Assembly: GCF_000373925.1 (NCBI RefSeq)
Contig: NZ_KB892800.1
Span: forward strand, 1 to 32,932
Reading direction: 5' to 3'
DNA from: Actinopolymorpha alba DSM 45243
Lineage (GTDB): Bacteria > Actinomycetota > Actinomycetes > Propionibacteriales > Actinopolymorphaceae
DNA: 32,932 bases
The position numbers were made by a program, and so were the translations under genes. The notes below the pieces were generated by a model. It worked only from the letters and a program-made list of their open reading frames with translations, was not told the DNA's origin and ran no database searches. Below, in pieces: positions 8,308-15,587 of this stretch (position 1 is the first letter of the stretch; every line of letters starts with the position of its first letter).

Positions 8308-9238
8308 TGGCCGACCTCACCGTCGGATTGATGACCGTGTAGACGACATCGGTGACGGTCGAGATCGCGACCGTGAGAGTGACGATGCACATGATCGCCG
8401 CCTGGAGTACCGGAATGTCGCTGTTGAGGACGGCGTCATAGACGAGCCGACCCATCCCGGGGATTCCGAAGATCACCTCGACCACCACCGACCCTCCGAG
8501 CAGGCCGCCGAGCCACACCGAGAAGAGCGTCACCACCGGAATCAGCGCGTTGCGGATCCCATGTCTCCAGATGGTCTGGCGGTAACTGAGACCGCGGGCG
8601 CGGGAGCCGATGATGTGCGGTGAATCGAGTACGTCGGCCATGGACGCGCGGGTGACCTGGGTGAAGTAACTGATCGGGCGCATCGCCAGGGTGAGGCAGG
8701 GCAGCACCATGGACGCGACTCCCGTCCATCCCGCCGAGGGCAGGACCCGCAGATGAACGGCGAACGCCAGCACGAGCAGCGGCGCCATCCAGTACTCCGG
8801 GATCGCGACGAAGCCCTGGGTCACCGTCGTGATCACGGTGTCGGTCGGCCGGCCACGCTTCATCGCGGCGATCGACCCCAGGGGCAACGCGATCGCCAGG
8901 GCGAAGATCAGCGCCGCGGCCGTGAGGAGGACGGTGACCTGGATCGCCCCGACGATCATCGGCGGGATGGGCGACCTGGCCGTGTACGAGATTCCCAGGT
9001 CACCGGTCACCGCGTGCAGCAGCCAGTCGGCGTACTGCACGAGGAGCGGCCGGTCCAGGCCGTACTGCGTCCGCAGGCGCGCCACCGACTCCGCGTCGAG
9101 GTTCGGGTCGTTGACCCGGGCCCGGAGGATCTTGCGGGCCGGATCGCCCGGTGTGAGGTAAGGGATGAGGAAGACGACGAACGACACCGTGACGAGCGTG
9201 CTGACCAACACGATCAGGCGTCTCACGAGGAAAGTCAC
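8294..9238 (-). CDS. ABC transporter permease, DppB/OppB-like
   Basis: The product is a 314-residue permease starting VTFLVRRLIVLVSTLVTVSF, the usual first membrane helix of DppB/OppB. It continues with a periplasmic region (YGLDRPLLVQYADWL, GDLGISY) and the transport domain; the EAA-like loop is near GSRARGLSYRQTIWRHGIRNALIP. The frame is open to 9445, but the GTG at 9238 has a strong Shine-Dalgarno (GGAGGT, 4 nt upstream) and gives the normal length. The longer version overlaps the FAD oxidase gene and adds non-homologous arginine-rich sequence. It forms the transmembrane channel with the DppC-like subunit. Confidence 0.92.
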   Translation of the reverse strand: MTFLVRRLIVLVSTLVTVSFVVFLIPYLTPGDPARKILRARVNDPNLDAESVARLRTQYGLDRPLLVQYADWLLHAVTGDLGISYTARSPIPPMIVGAIQVTVLLTAAALIFALAIALPLGSIAAMKRGRPTDTVITTVTQGFVAIPEYWMAPLLVLAFAVHLRVLPSAGWTGVASMVLPCLTLAMRPISYFTQVTRASMADVLDSPHIIGSRARGLSYRQTIWRHGIRNALIPVVTLFSVWLGGLLGGSVVVEVIFGIPGMGRLVYDAVLNSDIPVLQAAIMCIVTLTVAISTVTDVVYTVINPTVRSANVSS

Positions 9239-9272
9239 AGCCACCTCCACATCTGCGGCTACGGTGCGGGCT

Positions 9273-10550
9273 TCATCGCACGAGGTCGAGGAACCTGAAG
9301 AAGGCACCCGCCGGCGGCAGGAACCACGGTGGACCGAAATGACCTGGCACGGCTGGGAACCGAAGGTCAGCCCATGGGTTGGCCCGGTGCTCGCCCGAGA
9401 GCACCGTGGCCAGGACCTTGCCCATGTGTGTCGCCATCTGGACACCGTGGCCGCTGTAGCCCACCGAATAGAAGACCCCCTGATGCTCCCCTGCGTGGAC
9501 CATCTGGTCGAGGGACATGTCGACGAGCCCGCCCCAGCAGTAGTCGATCCGGGTCGAACGCAGCTGGGGAAAGACCCTCACCATTGCCGCGTGCAGGATC
9601 CGTCCGCTGCGCAGGTCGGAACTCGGGCTGGACATGGCGAACCTCGCCCGGCCACCGAACAGCAGGCGGCTGTCCGGCGTGATCCGGAAGTAGTACAGGA
9701 GGTTCTTGCTGTCGGACGCCATCCGCCGGTGGGGAAGAAGCTCTGCCGTGACCTCCGGCGACAACGGCTCGGTCACGACGATGAAGCTCCCGATCGGAAC
9801 GATCCGGCGACGCAGCCACGGCGTGAGCCGGCCCGTGTAGCCGCTGGTGGCCACCACCACCTGGTCCGCCACCATGGTCCCCGCGTCCGTCGTTATCTCG
9901 TGGCGATGTCCGGCGAGGCGCCGAAGGCCGACCACCTCACAGTCCTCGTGCAACGAGGCGCCGTGGGCGGAGGCCGCCTTCGCCAGTCCGGAAAGGAACT
10001 TGCCCATGTGGAGCCCCGCACCCAGCGGATCGACCATCGCCCCGTGATAGAAGTCGCTGCCGATCTCGGTGCGCATCTCCTGCCGGGGAACGAGAGTGAC
10101 GTGCTGGCCGGCGAGCTCCGCCATCAGATGAGCGGACTTCTCGAAGCTGGCATAGTGATCCGGCTTGCACGCCAGGGTGAGCTTGCCCGAACGCTCGAAG
10201 TCGCAGTCGATTCCTTCACTGGCCACGAGGGTTTCGAGGGTGTCGATGGCGTCGTTGTACGCCTGGAACATCTCGGTCGCCCGCGCCTGGCCGTACCTCG
10301 CCACGGCCTTCCCGAACGAAATCGCCAGCCCCGTCGTGGCCATGCCCCCGTTCCGCCCCGACGCTCCCCAACCAAGCGTGTGGCGTTCCATGAGCACGAC
10401 GTCGGCTCCGTCGCGGGCCAGGTGGAGCGCGGTCGAGAGGCCGGTCAGCCCGCCTCCGATCACCGCGACGTCCGCCCGTGCCGGGACGCCTCGCCGCCGG
10501 AAGTCTCCGGCGGGTTCGGCGGTGTCCAGCCAGTACGGCTTGAGCTTCAC
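9273..10550 (-). CDS. FAD-dependent oxidoreductase (DAO family, PuuB-like)
   Basis: This is a 425-residue flavoprotein. The dinucleotide-binding motif is VAVIGGGLTGLSTALHLA (about 28-45), with MERHTLGWGASGRNGG next as in DAO oxidases such as gamma-glutamylputrescine oxidase. Late motifs are VVVATSGYTG and YSVGYSGHGVQMATHMGKVLA, which close the FAD site. Such enzymes oxidise a C-N bond of an amine or amino acid, giving an aldehyde or imine with ammonia or amine, and pass electrons to oxygen or a carrier. The gene lies 17 nt after the HAD gene and 34 nt before the DppB-like permease. Its product would be a natural substrate for the operon's aldehyde dehydrogenase. The substrate itself is unknown. 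Confidence 0.85.
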   Translation of the reverse strand: MKLKPYWLDTAEPAGDFRRRGVPARADVAVIGGGLTGLSTALHLARDGADVVLMERHTLGWGASGRNGGMATTGLAISFGKAVARYGQARATEMFQAYNDAIDTLETLVASEGIDCDFERSGKLTLACKPDHYASFEKSAHLMAELAGQHVTLVPRQEMRTEIGSDFYHGAMVDPLGAGLHMGKFLSGLAKAASAHGASLHEDCEVVGLRRLAGHRHEITTDAGTMVADQVVVATSGYTGRLTPWLRRRIVPIGSFIVVTEPLSPEVTAELLPHRRMASDSKNLLYYFRITPDSRLLFGGRARFAMSSPSSDLRSGRILHAAMVRVFPQLRSTRIDYCWGGLVDMSLDQMVHAGEHQGVFYSVGYSGHGVQMATHMGKVLATVLSGEHRANPWADLRFPAVPGHFGPPWFLPPAGAFFRFLDLVR

Positions 10551-10567
10551 GGTGCCCCCGTTTCTCT

Positions 10568-11242
10568 TCAGATCCCCAGCAGGGGCGGCACACCGCCGAG
10601 GTCTGAGGTTTCGGCGTACTCGTAGAACGGCGTCGACGGGTCATAGCCGCGGTTGACGTAGACCTTGTGCCGGATGCGCAGGTCGTGGGCTGGGATGAGG
10701 TCGTACCAGATGTGCGACGAGACGTGCAGGATCTCGTCCCGGTCGACGTCGAGTTGGTCGAGCATGTACTCGAACGCCTGGTATCTCGGCTTGTAGGCAC
10801 GGGCCTGCTCGGCGGTGAGCACCCGGTGGAACTCCACACCCAGCTTCTCGATGTTGTGGGCGAGGATGCTGTCAACCGCGTTGGACAGGATGACCAGCGG
10901 GTACGCCGAAGCGAGCTTTTCCAACGCCGCTGGCACATCCGCGTGCGGACCCCAGCTGCCGAGCGCGGCCACGATCGCGTCCACGTCCGAGGGCCGGAAC
11001 TGAATCCGCCAACGGTTACAGGCCCGCTGCCAGGAGTCGCGCAGCACCTGCGGATAGAGCTTGAAGGGTCCGAGCACCTCGTCCATGCGGTAGGCCCGGA
11101 AGTCCTTCAGGAACGTCTCGGTGTCCTCCGGCGCCATCCGGTCGACGATGAGCGGGAGGACCGCACCCGTCATCTGGAAGTTGGTCAGCGTTCCGTAGCA
11201 GTCGAAGGTGATGTATTTCGGGGTGAATCCGAGCAGGTCCAT
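10568..11242 (-). CDS. HAD-superfamily protein, haloacid dehalogenase type II-like
   Basis: The 224-residue protein has HAD motif I as ITFDCYGTLTN with nucleophile Asp14, motif II as LVILSNAVDS, motif III Lys in AYKPRYQAFEYML, and a late HVSSHIWYDLIPAHDL resembling the SSxxWD motif of L-2-haloacid dehalogenases (one residue longer). The position two residues after the nucleophile is Tyr rather than the Asp used by HAD phosphatases, which favours a dehalogenase-type reaction over phosphate hydrolysis. It is co-transcribed with the FAD oxidase and binding protein. A dehalogenase-fold enzyme in a cluster lacking other halogen genes may act on another leaving group. RBS: AAAGGA about 10 nt before the ATG. 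Confidence 0.8.
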   Translation of the reverse strand: MDLLGFTPKYITFDCYGTLTNFQMTGAVLPLIVDRMAPEDTETFLKDFRAYRMDEVLGPFKLYPQVLRDSWQRACNRWRIQFRPSDVDAIVAALGSWGPHADVPAALEKLASAYPLVILSNAVDSILAHNIEKLGVEFHRVLTAEQARAYKPRYQAFEYMLDQLDVDRDEILHVSSHIWYDLIPAHDLRIRHKVYVNRGYDPSTPFYEYAETSDLGGVPPLLGI

Positions 11243-11254
11243 GCCGGCTGCCGT

Positions 11255-11294
11255 CCTTTCTGGTTCAGCCGCTGCCTTTCTGGTTCAGCCGTTG
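11255..11294 (-). repeat. 20-bp tandem duplication across the binding-protein stop codon
   Basis: Positions 11255-11274 and 11275-11294 are direct copies differing at one base (CCTTTCTGGTTCAGCCG plus CTG or TTG). Each copy holds a TGA and an AGAAAGG ribosome-binding-like sequence on the minus strand, so the duplication extends the spacer between the binding protein and HAD genes. Confidence 0.9.
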
Positions 11295-12850
11295 TTGACG
11301 CTGAGGTCCTTGGTGACCGCGTAGCGCGCGAGCGGGTCGTCGACGAATCCCTTCACCGTGGACCTGCGGGCCGCGACCGTCTGCTCGTGGACCAGGAACG
11401 CGGTGACCGCCTCGTCCTGGAGTCGCTTGGCGAGTTCGGCGTAGATGGCGTACCTCGCCTTGGCGTCGGACTCCGCGTTCGCGGTCTTGATCTTGGCGTC
11501 GAAGGACGGGTCGCAGTAGTGGCTGATGTTGTACGTGCCCTTGCAGGTGTAGTCGGCGGTGAGGAACCCGATCGGGTCGGCGATGTCGGTGAGGTGGTTA
11601 CGCGACAGGAGTGACAGGTCGTAGTCACCACCCAGCAGGGCGGGCTCGATGGCGGCGTAGTCGCTGGTGCGCACCGTCACCTTGATGCCGATCTTTTCCA
11701 ACTGGTCCTGGATGATCGCGGCCAGGTCGGCGAACTCCGGCCGCTCGGTGTAGGCCAGCAGCGTGACCTTCAGACTGCCGGGCGCGTGGCCGGACCGCTT
11801 GAGCAGGTCCGCCGCGCGGGTCAGGTCAGCGCTGACGGGCTTGACGCTCTTGGGAGCCCATGCCTCGTCGGGCGCGAACGGTCCGATCGCGGGCTGGGCG
11901 GTTCCGTCGTAGATGCTGGCGGCGATGGCGTTCAGGTCGAGCGCGGACTGGATCGCCTTACGTACGTCAGGGTTGTTGAACGGCGCCTTGGACACGTTGA
12001 AGTAGAGACCCGAGGTGCGAGGCGTGAACGCCTCGCTGACCACGACATCCTTGTTGGCCTTGAGATCCGGCACGCTGGCGGCCGGAATCGCCAGCGCGAC
12101 CTGCGATTCGCCGGTCTGCACCTGCGTCGCTCGGGTCGCACCCTCGGGAAGGAAACGCGCCTCCACCTTTGTCAAGGCAGCCTTGCCGCCCCAGTACTTG
12201 TCGTTGCGTTCCAGGGTCATCGACTGCTTGGCCGTCACGGAGACCGGCGTGAAGGGTCCGGTGCAGTGCCGGAGGGGATCGACTCCCGACTTCGTGTACG
12301 CGGCGGGCGCGAGGATGCCGGTGTTGACCGCGGCGAGGCGGTACGGCACGAGCGCGCTGGGAGTCGGTGTCGTGACCCGGACGGTCGACGCGTCCACTGC
12401 CGTGACCGAGCTGATCACGTCGGGGGTGAACGGGCGCGGGGGCACCTCGACCTTCAACATCCGCTCCAGGGCCGACGCGATCGTGTCGGGCGTGAGCTTC
12501 GTGCCGTCCTGGAACGTCACATTGTCACGGATCCTGAAGTCCCATTCGGTGGGCTTGGACTGTGTCCATGACGTTGCGAGGAGCGGCTCGAGCTTGCCGG
12601 TGGCGTCGTCGTACTTCACCAGCGTCTCGAGGCATCCGACCTGGGTCAGGACGAACGCGTCATCGGTCTCGAGCGCGAAGTTGGCCCTGGGCGTGAACTG
12701 CAGGCTGATGACGGCCTGACCACCACCATCACCGCCGCTGCCGCCGCCCTTGGCTGGTTGACTGGAATCGGTCTGGAAGCTGCCACAGGCGCTCAGCAGC
12801 GAGAGGAACGCTGCCATGGCCAGCGCGGACGAAAGTTTGAGAGTTCGCAT
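11285..12850 (-). CDS. Extracellular solute-binding lipoprotein, family 5 (DppA/OppA-like)
   Basis: The 521-residue protein has a lipoprotein signal peptide: MRTLKLSS, a hydrophobic core, then LLSAC with the lipidated Cys22, followed by a glycine-rich tether. The SBP_bac_5 fold is recognisable from LEPLLATSWTQSKPTEWDFRIRDNVTFQDGTKL-type sequence (about 68-105) and FNVSKAPFNNPDVRKAIQSALD. It would capture the transporter's ligand outside the membrane. Family 5 proteins bind peptides but also opines, nickel chelates and amine compounds. It is the first gene of the leftward operon. A small hairpin (ACCAC/GTGGT, 12856-12870) covers the weak AGGGTGG ribosome site, which could lower or tune translation. 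Confidence 0.92.
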   Translation of the reverse strand: MRTLKLSSALAMAAFLSLLSACGSFQTDSSQPAKGGGSGGDGGGQAVISLQFTPRANFALETDDAFVLTQVGCLETLVKYDDATGKLEPLLATSWTQSKPTEWDFRIRDNVTFQDGTKLTPDTIASALERMLKVEVPPRPFTPDVISSVTAVDASTVRVTTPTPSALVPYRLAAVNTGILAPAAYTKSGVDPLRHCTGPFTPVSVTAKQSMTLERNDKYWGGKAALTKVEARFLPEGATRATQVQTGESQVALAIPAASVPDLKANKDVVVSEAFTPRTSGLYFNVSKAPFNNPDVRKAIQSALDLNAIAASIYDGTAQPAIGPFAPDEAWAPKSVKPVSADLTRAADLLKRSGHAPGSLKVTLLAYTERPEFADLAAIIQDQLEKIGIKVTVRTSDYAAIEPALLGGDYDLSLLSRNHLTDIADPIGFLTADYTCKGTYNISHYCDPSFDAKIKTANAESDAKARYAIYAELAKRLQDEAVTAFLVHEQTVAARRSTVKGFVDDPLARYAVTKDLSVNNG

Positions 12851-12910
12851 GGAGAACCACCCTGAGTGGTCGATCGGCCTGCCGGGGTGTTCGCGGACCG
12901 GGTGCTCGGA

Positions 12911-12943
12911 AGGCTAGGGACGGGCTCCGGAGATTGTCAACAA
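12911..12943 (-). promoter_or_regulatory. Promoter and operator of the leftward operon
   Basis: The palindrome TTGTCAACAA (12934-12943) contains, read on the minus strand, a consensus -35 TTGACA (12940-12935). An 18-bp spacer leads to a TAGCCT -10 box (12916-12911), giving a leader of roughly 55 nt to the lipoprotein ATG. A regulator on the palindrome would block RNA polymerase directly. A second imperfect half (CAACA-N4-TGTTG, 12938-12951) overlaps it. Confidence 0.6.
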
Positions 12944-13067
12944 TTCTGTTGAAGAACTTCGATTGCCGACCTTTCTTCCACGATGAAGTGCTCAATCCCC
13001 AGGGACAAGGGTCTACCAGACAGGCTCGACGAGATCGGGAGACGGCACAGGAACCGTCCAGGACTAA

Positions 13068-13077
13068 TTGTTGACAA
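13068..13077 (+). promoter_or_regulatory. Second operator with embedded -35 box for the rightward genes
   Basis: TTGTTGACAA is the exact reverse complement of the site at 12934. It again contains TTGACA (13071-13076), here facing right toward the GNAT gene. A weak -10 candidate (AAATCT) lies 17 bp on, near 13094. The pair of sites is 134 bp apart and fits GntR/FadR-type operators (TTGT-NN-ACAA). From 13078 to 13283 I see nothing further. Confidence 0.55.
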
Positions 13078-13283
13078 CTTTGAAACTCGGCCGAAATCTC
13101 GGCCAGGAACCGTTGACGGCGGCTGGCGCGATTCGTAGTGTTCGCCGTGACACAGCACGCGCCGGCCTCGTTCTGACCGGCCACTTCAGAGCTCTCATCC
13201 CCCAAAGAAACAGGCGCTGCCCGCCTCGCATGCCCCCCAGGCCGGGCAATCCCACCGACCCCTCGTATTCGAAGGCGGACTCG

Positions 13284-13850
13284 ATGAGCGGACCACTCGG
13301 GTTCCATGTCAGGGAACTCGCCGAGCACGACATCCCCGAGGCGCGCGCCCTCATGCTCCGCACCGTCGCGGAGGACTTCGGCGACCCGTACGATCCGCGC
13401 ATCCACGCCGACATCGACGACATGCTCGGCTGGTACGTCTCTCCCACGGGCCCGTTCATGCTCGTCGCCGTCGACGACACGAGCGACGCGCTGGTCGCGA
13501 CCGCCGGAATTCGGGGTGGGGCGCTCAAGGAGGGCCTGAGTCCGCAAGCCCTCGTCGACCGTTACCGCGACGGGCGTACCGGCCAACTCGTCCGGGTCTA
13601 CGTCCTCCGCGAGCATCGACGCCGGGGAATCGCCCGCGTCCTCGTCCAGGCCGTCCTCGACCGGGCCGCCGCCGAGGGGCACTACGACACGATCGCGCTG
13701 CACACGTTCCCACACTCGCCAGGAGCACTGGGCTTCTGGCAGTCCATGGGAGCCGTTCTTGTCGACGATGACACCGACGGAGTCTCACGCGCGATGTTCT
13801 TCGAGATCCCGTCCCGCGTTCCCCCAGAGGCTTCGTTCCTCAGAAAGTGA
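13284..13850 (+). CDS. GNAT-family N-acetyltransferase
   Basis: This 188-residue protein carries the GNAT fold. The acetyl-CoA loop is VRVYVLREHRRRGIARVLVQAVLDRA, and ALGFWQSMGAVLV is the typical C-terminal strand-helix segment. The frame is open back to 13068, but the ATG at 13284 (MSGPLGFHVRELAEHDIPEARALML) starts where family homology begins. It has a GGCGGA ribosome site, while the upstream part overlaps the operator. It is the first gene of the rightward operon, with 7 nt to the next gene. It probably acetylates an amine substrate or intermediate of the pathway; no specific acceptor is visible. Confidence 0.82.
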   Translation: MSGPLGFHVRELAEHDIPEARALMLRTVAEDFGDPYDPRIHADIDDMLGWYVSPTGPFMLVAVDDTSDALVATAGIRGGALKEGLSPQALVDRYRDGRTGQLVRVYVLREHRRRGIARVLVQAVLDRAAAEGHYDTIALHTFPHSPGALGFWQSMGAVLVDDDTDGVSRAMFFEIPSRVPPEASFLRK

Positions 13851-13857
13851 GTCTCCC

Positions 13858-14280
13858 GTGAGCAAACGCCGTGATCTGTTCATCTACGTTCCCGAACCCG
13901 GCCAGGCCGAGGCGGCCAAGGCCTACCTCGGTGACTGGATGCGTTCCCTGGAAGGGCATCCGGGCTACCTCGGGGGTTCGGTGCTCGCGGAGGTGGCGAA
14001 CGAACTGCTACCCGACACGCTCGTCCTCATGCTCGAGTTCGAATCGACCGAGGCGGCTCGCGCGCTCTGGCCGAAGATCGAGAACACCGTCAACCCGTTG
14101 TATCCCGACGACAAGTCCGACCACTCACCGGACCAGGGCACGCGTTTCTTCGACGGCACGAAGGAAGCGGTCGGCAACGGCGATCCGCTGCCGTTGAAGT
14201 TCACCCGGGGCAACGGCCTCCTGGCCCGCATGCTCCACATCCACGCCGCCGCGGTCGACGAGTTCGTCGTCGCGAGCTAG
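13858..14280 (+). CDS. Small alpha/beta-barrel (ABM/EthD-like) protein of unknown function
   Basis: This 140-residue protein begins at the GTG at 13858, 7 nt after the GNAT stop. The first about 85 residues (LFIYVPEPGQ, HPGYLGGSVLAE, TLVLMLEFESTEAARALW) look like one dimeric alpha+beta barrel unit as in antibiotic biosynthesis monooxygenase or EthD proteins. The tail (ARMLHIHAAAVDEFVV) is not recognised. It might be a small monooxygenase, a flavin/heme accessory protein or a non-catalytic partner. It is embedded in the operon between GNAT and aminotransferase genes. The fold assignment is moderate and the function unknown. Confidence 0.65.
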   Translation: MSKRRDLFIYVPEPGQAEAAKAYLGDWMRSLEGHPGYLGGSVLAEVANELLPDTLVLMLEFESTEAARALWPKIENTVNPLYPDDKSDHSPDQGTRFFDGTKEAVGNGDPLPLKFTRGNGLLARMLHIHAAAVDEFVVAS

Positions 14281-14314
14281 CCGATCACCCGCACGGGAGG
14301 AGGGGCCAACCATC

Positions 14315-15586
14315 ATGAGTCGCCCGAGCGAGCGAACCCAACGCAGCGCCCTTTGGCATCCACAGACACACATGCCGAGCGCGGCCACCGATCGACTGGT
14401 GATCGCCGCGGGCGAGGGTGCGTGGGTGACCACGGAGGACGGGCAACGGCTGCTTGACCTGCCCGCCGGACTCTGGCACGCCAACGTCGGCCACGGCCGG
14501 GAACGCCTCGCACGGGCGGCCGCAGACCAGCTGCGGACGCTCGAGACGTACCACCTGTTCGGCGCGCACGCCAACCGTCCGGCGCTCGACCTCGCGGACC
14601 GGCTCGCCGGGTTGGTACCCATCGAAGGCGCCTCGATCTTCTTCACGTCGGGTGGTTCCGACTCGATCGACACCGCCTGCAAGGTGGCCCGCCGCTACTG
14701 GCAGGTCGCGGGGCGGCCCGACAAGAAGACGATCCTCAGCCGGGAGGGCGGCTACCACGGCCTGCACGGTTACGGTACGTCGATCGCGGGGCTCGGGTTC
14801 AACCGCGAGGGATATGGCACCGAGTCGCTCATCCCCGAAACCGCCCGCGTTCCACGAGCCGATCTCGCGGGGACGCAAGCGGTGATTGACGCACTCGGCG
14901 CCGACACCATCGCCGCGATCGTGATCGAGCCGGTGATCGGCACGGGTGGTGTGGTTCCTCCTCCTGACGGCTACCTGCGTGGGCTCGCGGACCTCGCCCG
15001 CCGTCACGACATCCTGCTGATCGCCGACGAGGTGATCACCGGCTTCGGACGGGTCGGCGCGTGGTTCGGCTGCGAGCGTTGGGGTATCGAACCCGACCTG
15101 ATCACGATGGCGAAGGGCATCACGTCGGGTTACCTCCCGCTCGGCGCCGTCGCGGTCACGCCGCGAGTCAGCGAGCCGTTCCTGGTCGGCGCCGACGCGC
15201 CGATCTTCCGGCACGGGCTCACCTACTCCGGGCACGCGACCGCCTGTGCCGTCGCGTCGGCGAACCTCGACATCATCGAGGAGGAAGGCCTCATCGATGC
15301 GGTCAAGGACCTCGAACCCGTGCTCGCCGCCGTTCTCGGGCCCCTGGCCGATTCGCCGTTCGTACGCGAGGTGCGCTCGGTCGGTCTGATGGCGGGAATC
15401 CAGCTCGAACCCGAGGTGGACGCCTCGCGGGTGATCCTCGCCTGCCGTAGAGGCGGTGTGCTCACCCGCCTGCTCGCCGACAACGCCCTCCACGTCTCCC
15501 CGCCGTTCGTCGTCACCGCCGAGGAACTCGAACTCGCGGCGAAGGTCATCGGCGACGCGCTCCTCGAGCTCGACGGGAGCCGTTGA
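14315..15586 (+). CDS. Class III (omega-amino acid/amine:pyruvate) aminotransferase
   Basis: The product is a 423-residue PLP enzyme of fold type I, class III. Visible residues are the phosphate-binding FFTSGGSDS (109-117), Tyr147-His148 stacking on PLP, Asp238 in LLIADEVITGFGR, and the Schiff-base lysine Lys267 in ITMAKGITSGYLPLGA. This class moves an amino group from an omega-amino acid or amine (beta-alanine, taurine, putrescine, aminoethylphosphonate and others) to pyruvate, giving an aldehyde and alanine. An aldehyde dehydrogenase gene 1 nt downstream and an alanine dehydrogenase after that fit this use of pyruvate. A clear GGAGGAGGGG ribosome site precedes ATG 14315. The substrate cannot be assigned from sequence. 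Confidence 0.9.
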   Translation: MSRPSERTQRSALWHPQTHMPSAATDRLVIAAGEGAWVTTEDGQRLLDLPAGLWHANVGHGRERLARAAADQLRTLETYHLFGAHANRPALDLADRLAGLVPIEGASIFFTSGGSDSIDTACKVARRYWQVAGRPDKKTILSREGGYHGLHGYGTSIAGLGFNREGYGTESLIPETARVPRADLAGTQAVIDALGADTIAAIVIEPVIGTGGVVPPPDGYLRGLADLARRHDILLIADEVITGFGRVGAWFGCERWGIEPDLITMAKGITSGYLPLGAVAVTPRVSEPFLVGADAPIFRHGLTYSGHATACAVASANLDIIEEEGLIDAVKDLEPVLAAVLGPLADSPFVREVRSVGLMAGIQLEPEVDASRVILACRRGGVLTRLLADNALHVSPPFVVTAEELELAAKVIGDALLELDGSR

Positions 15587-15587
15587 G

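Noticed and set aside
12729-13715. 328-codon minus-strand frame through the divergent promoter
   Set aside because: It overlaps the lipoprotein signal region, both operators and the GNAT gene in antisense, and has no domain or ribosome site.
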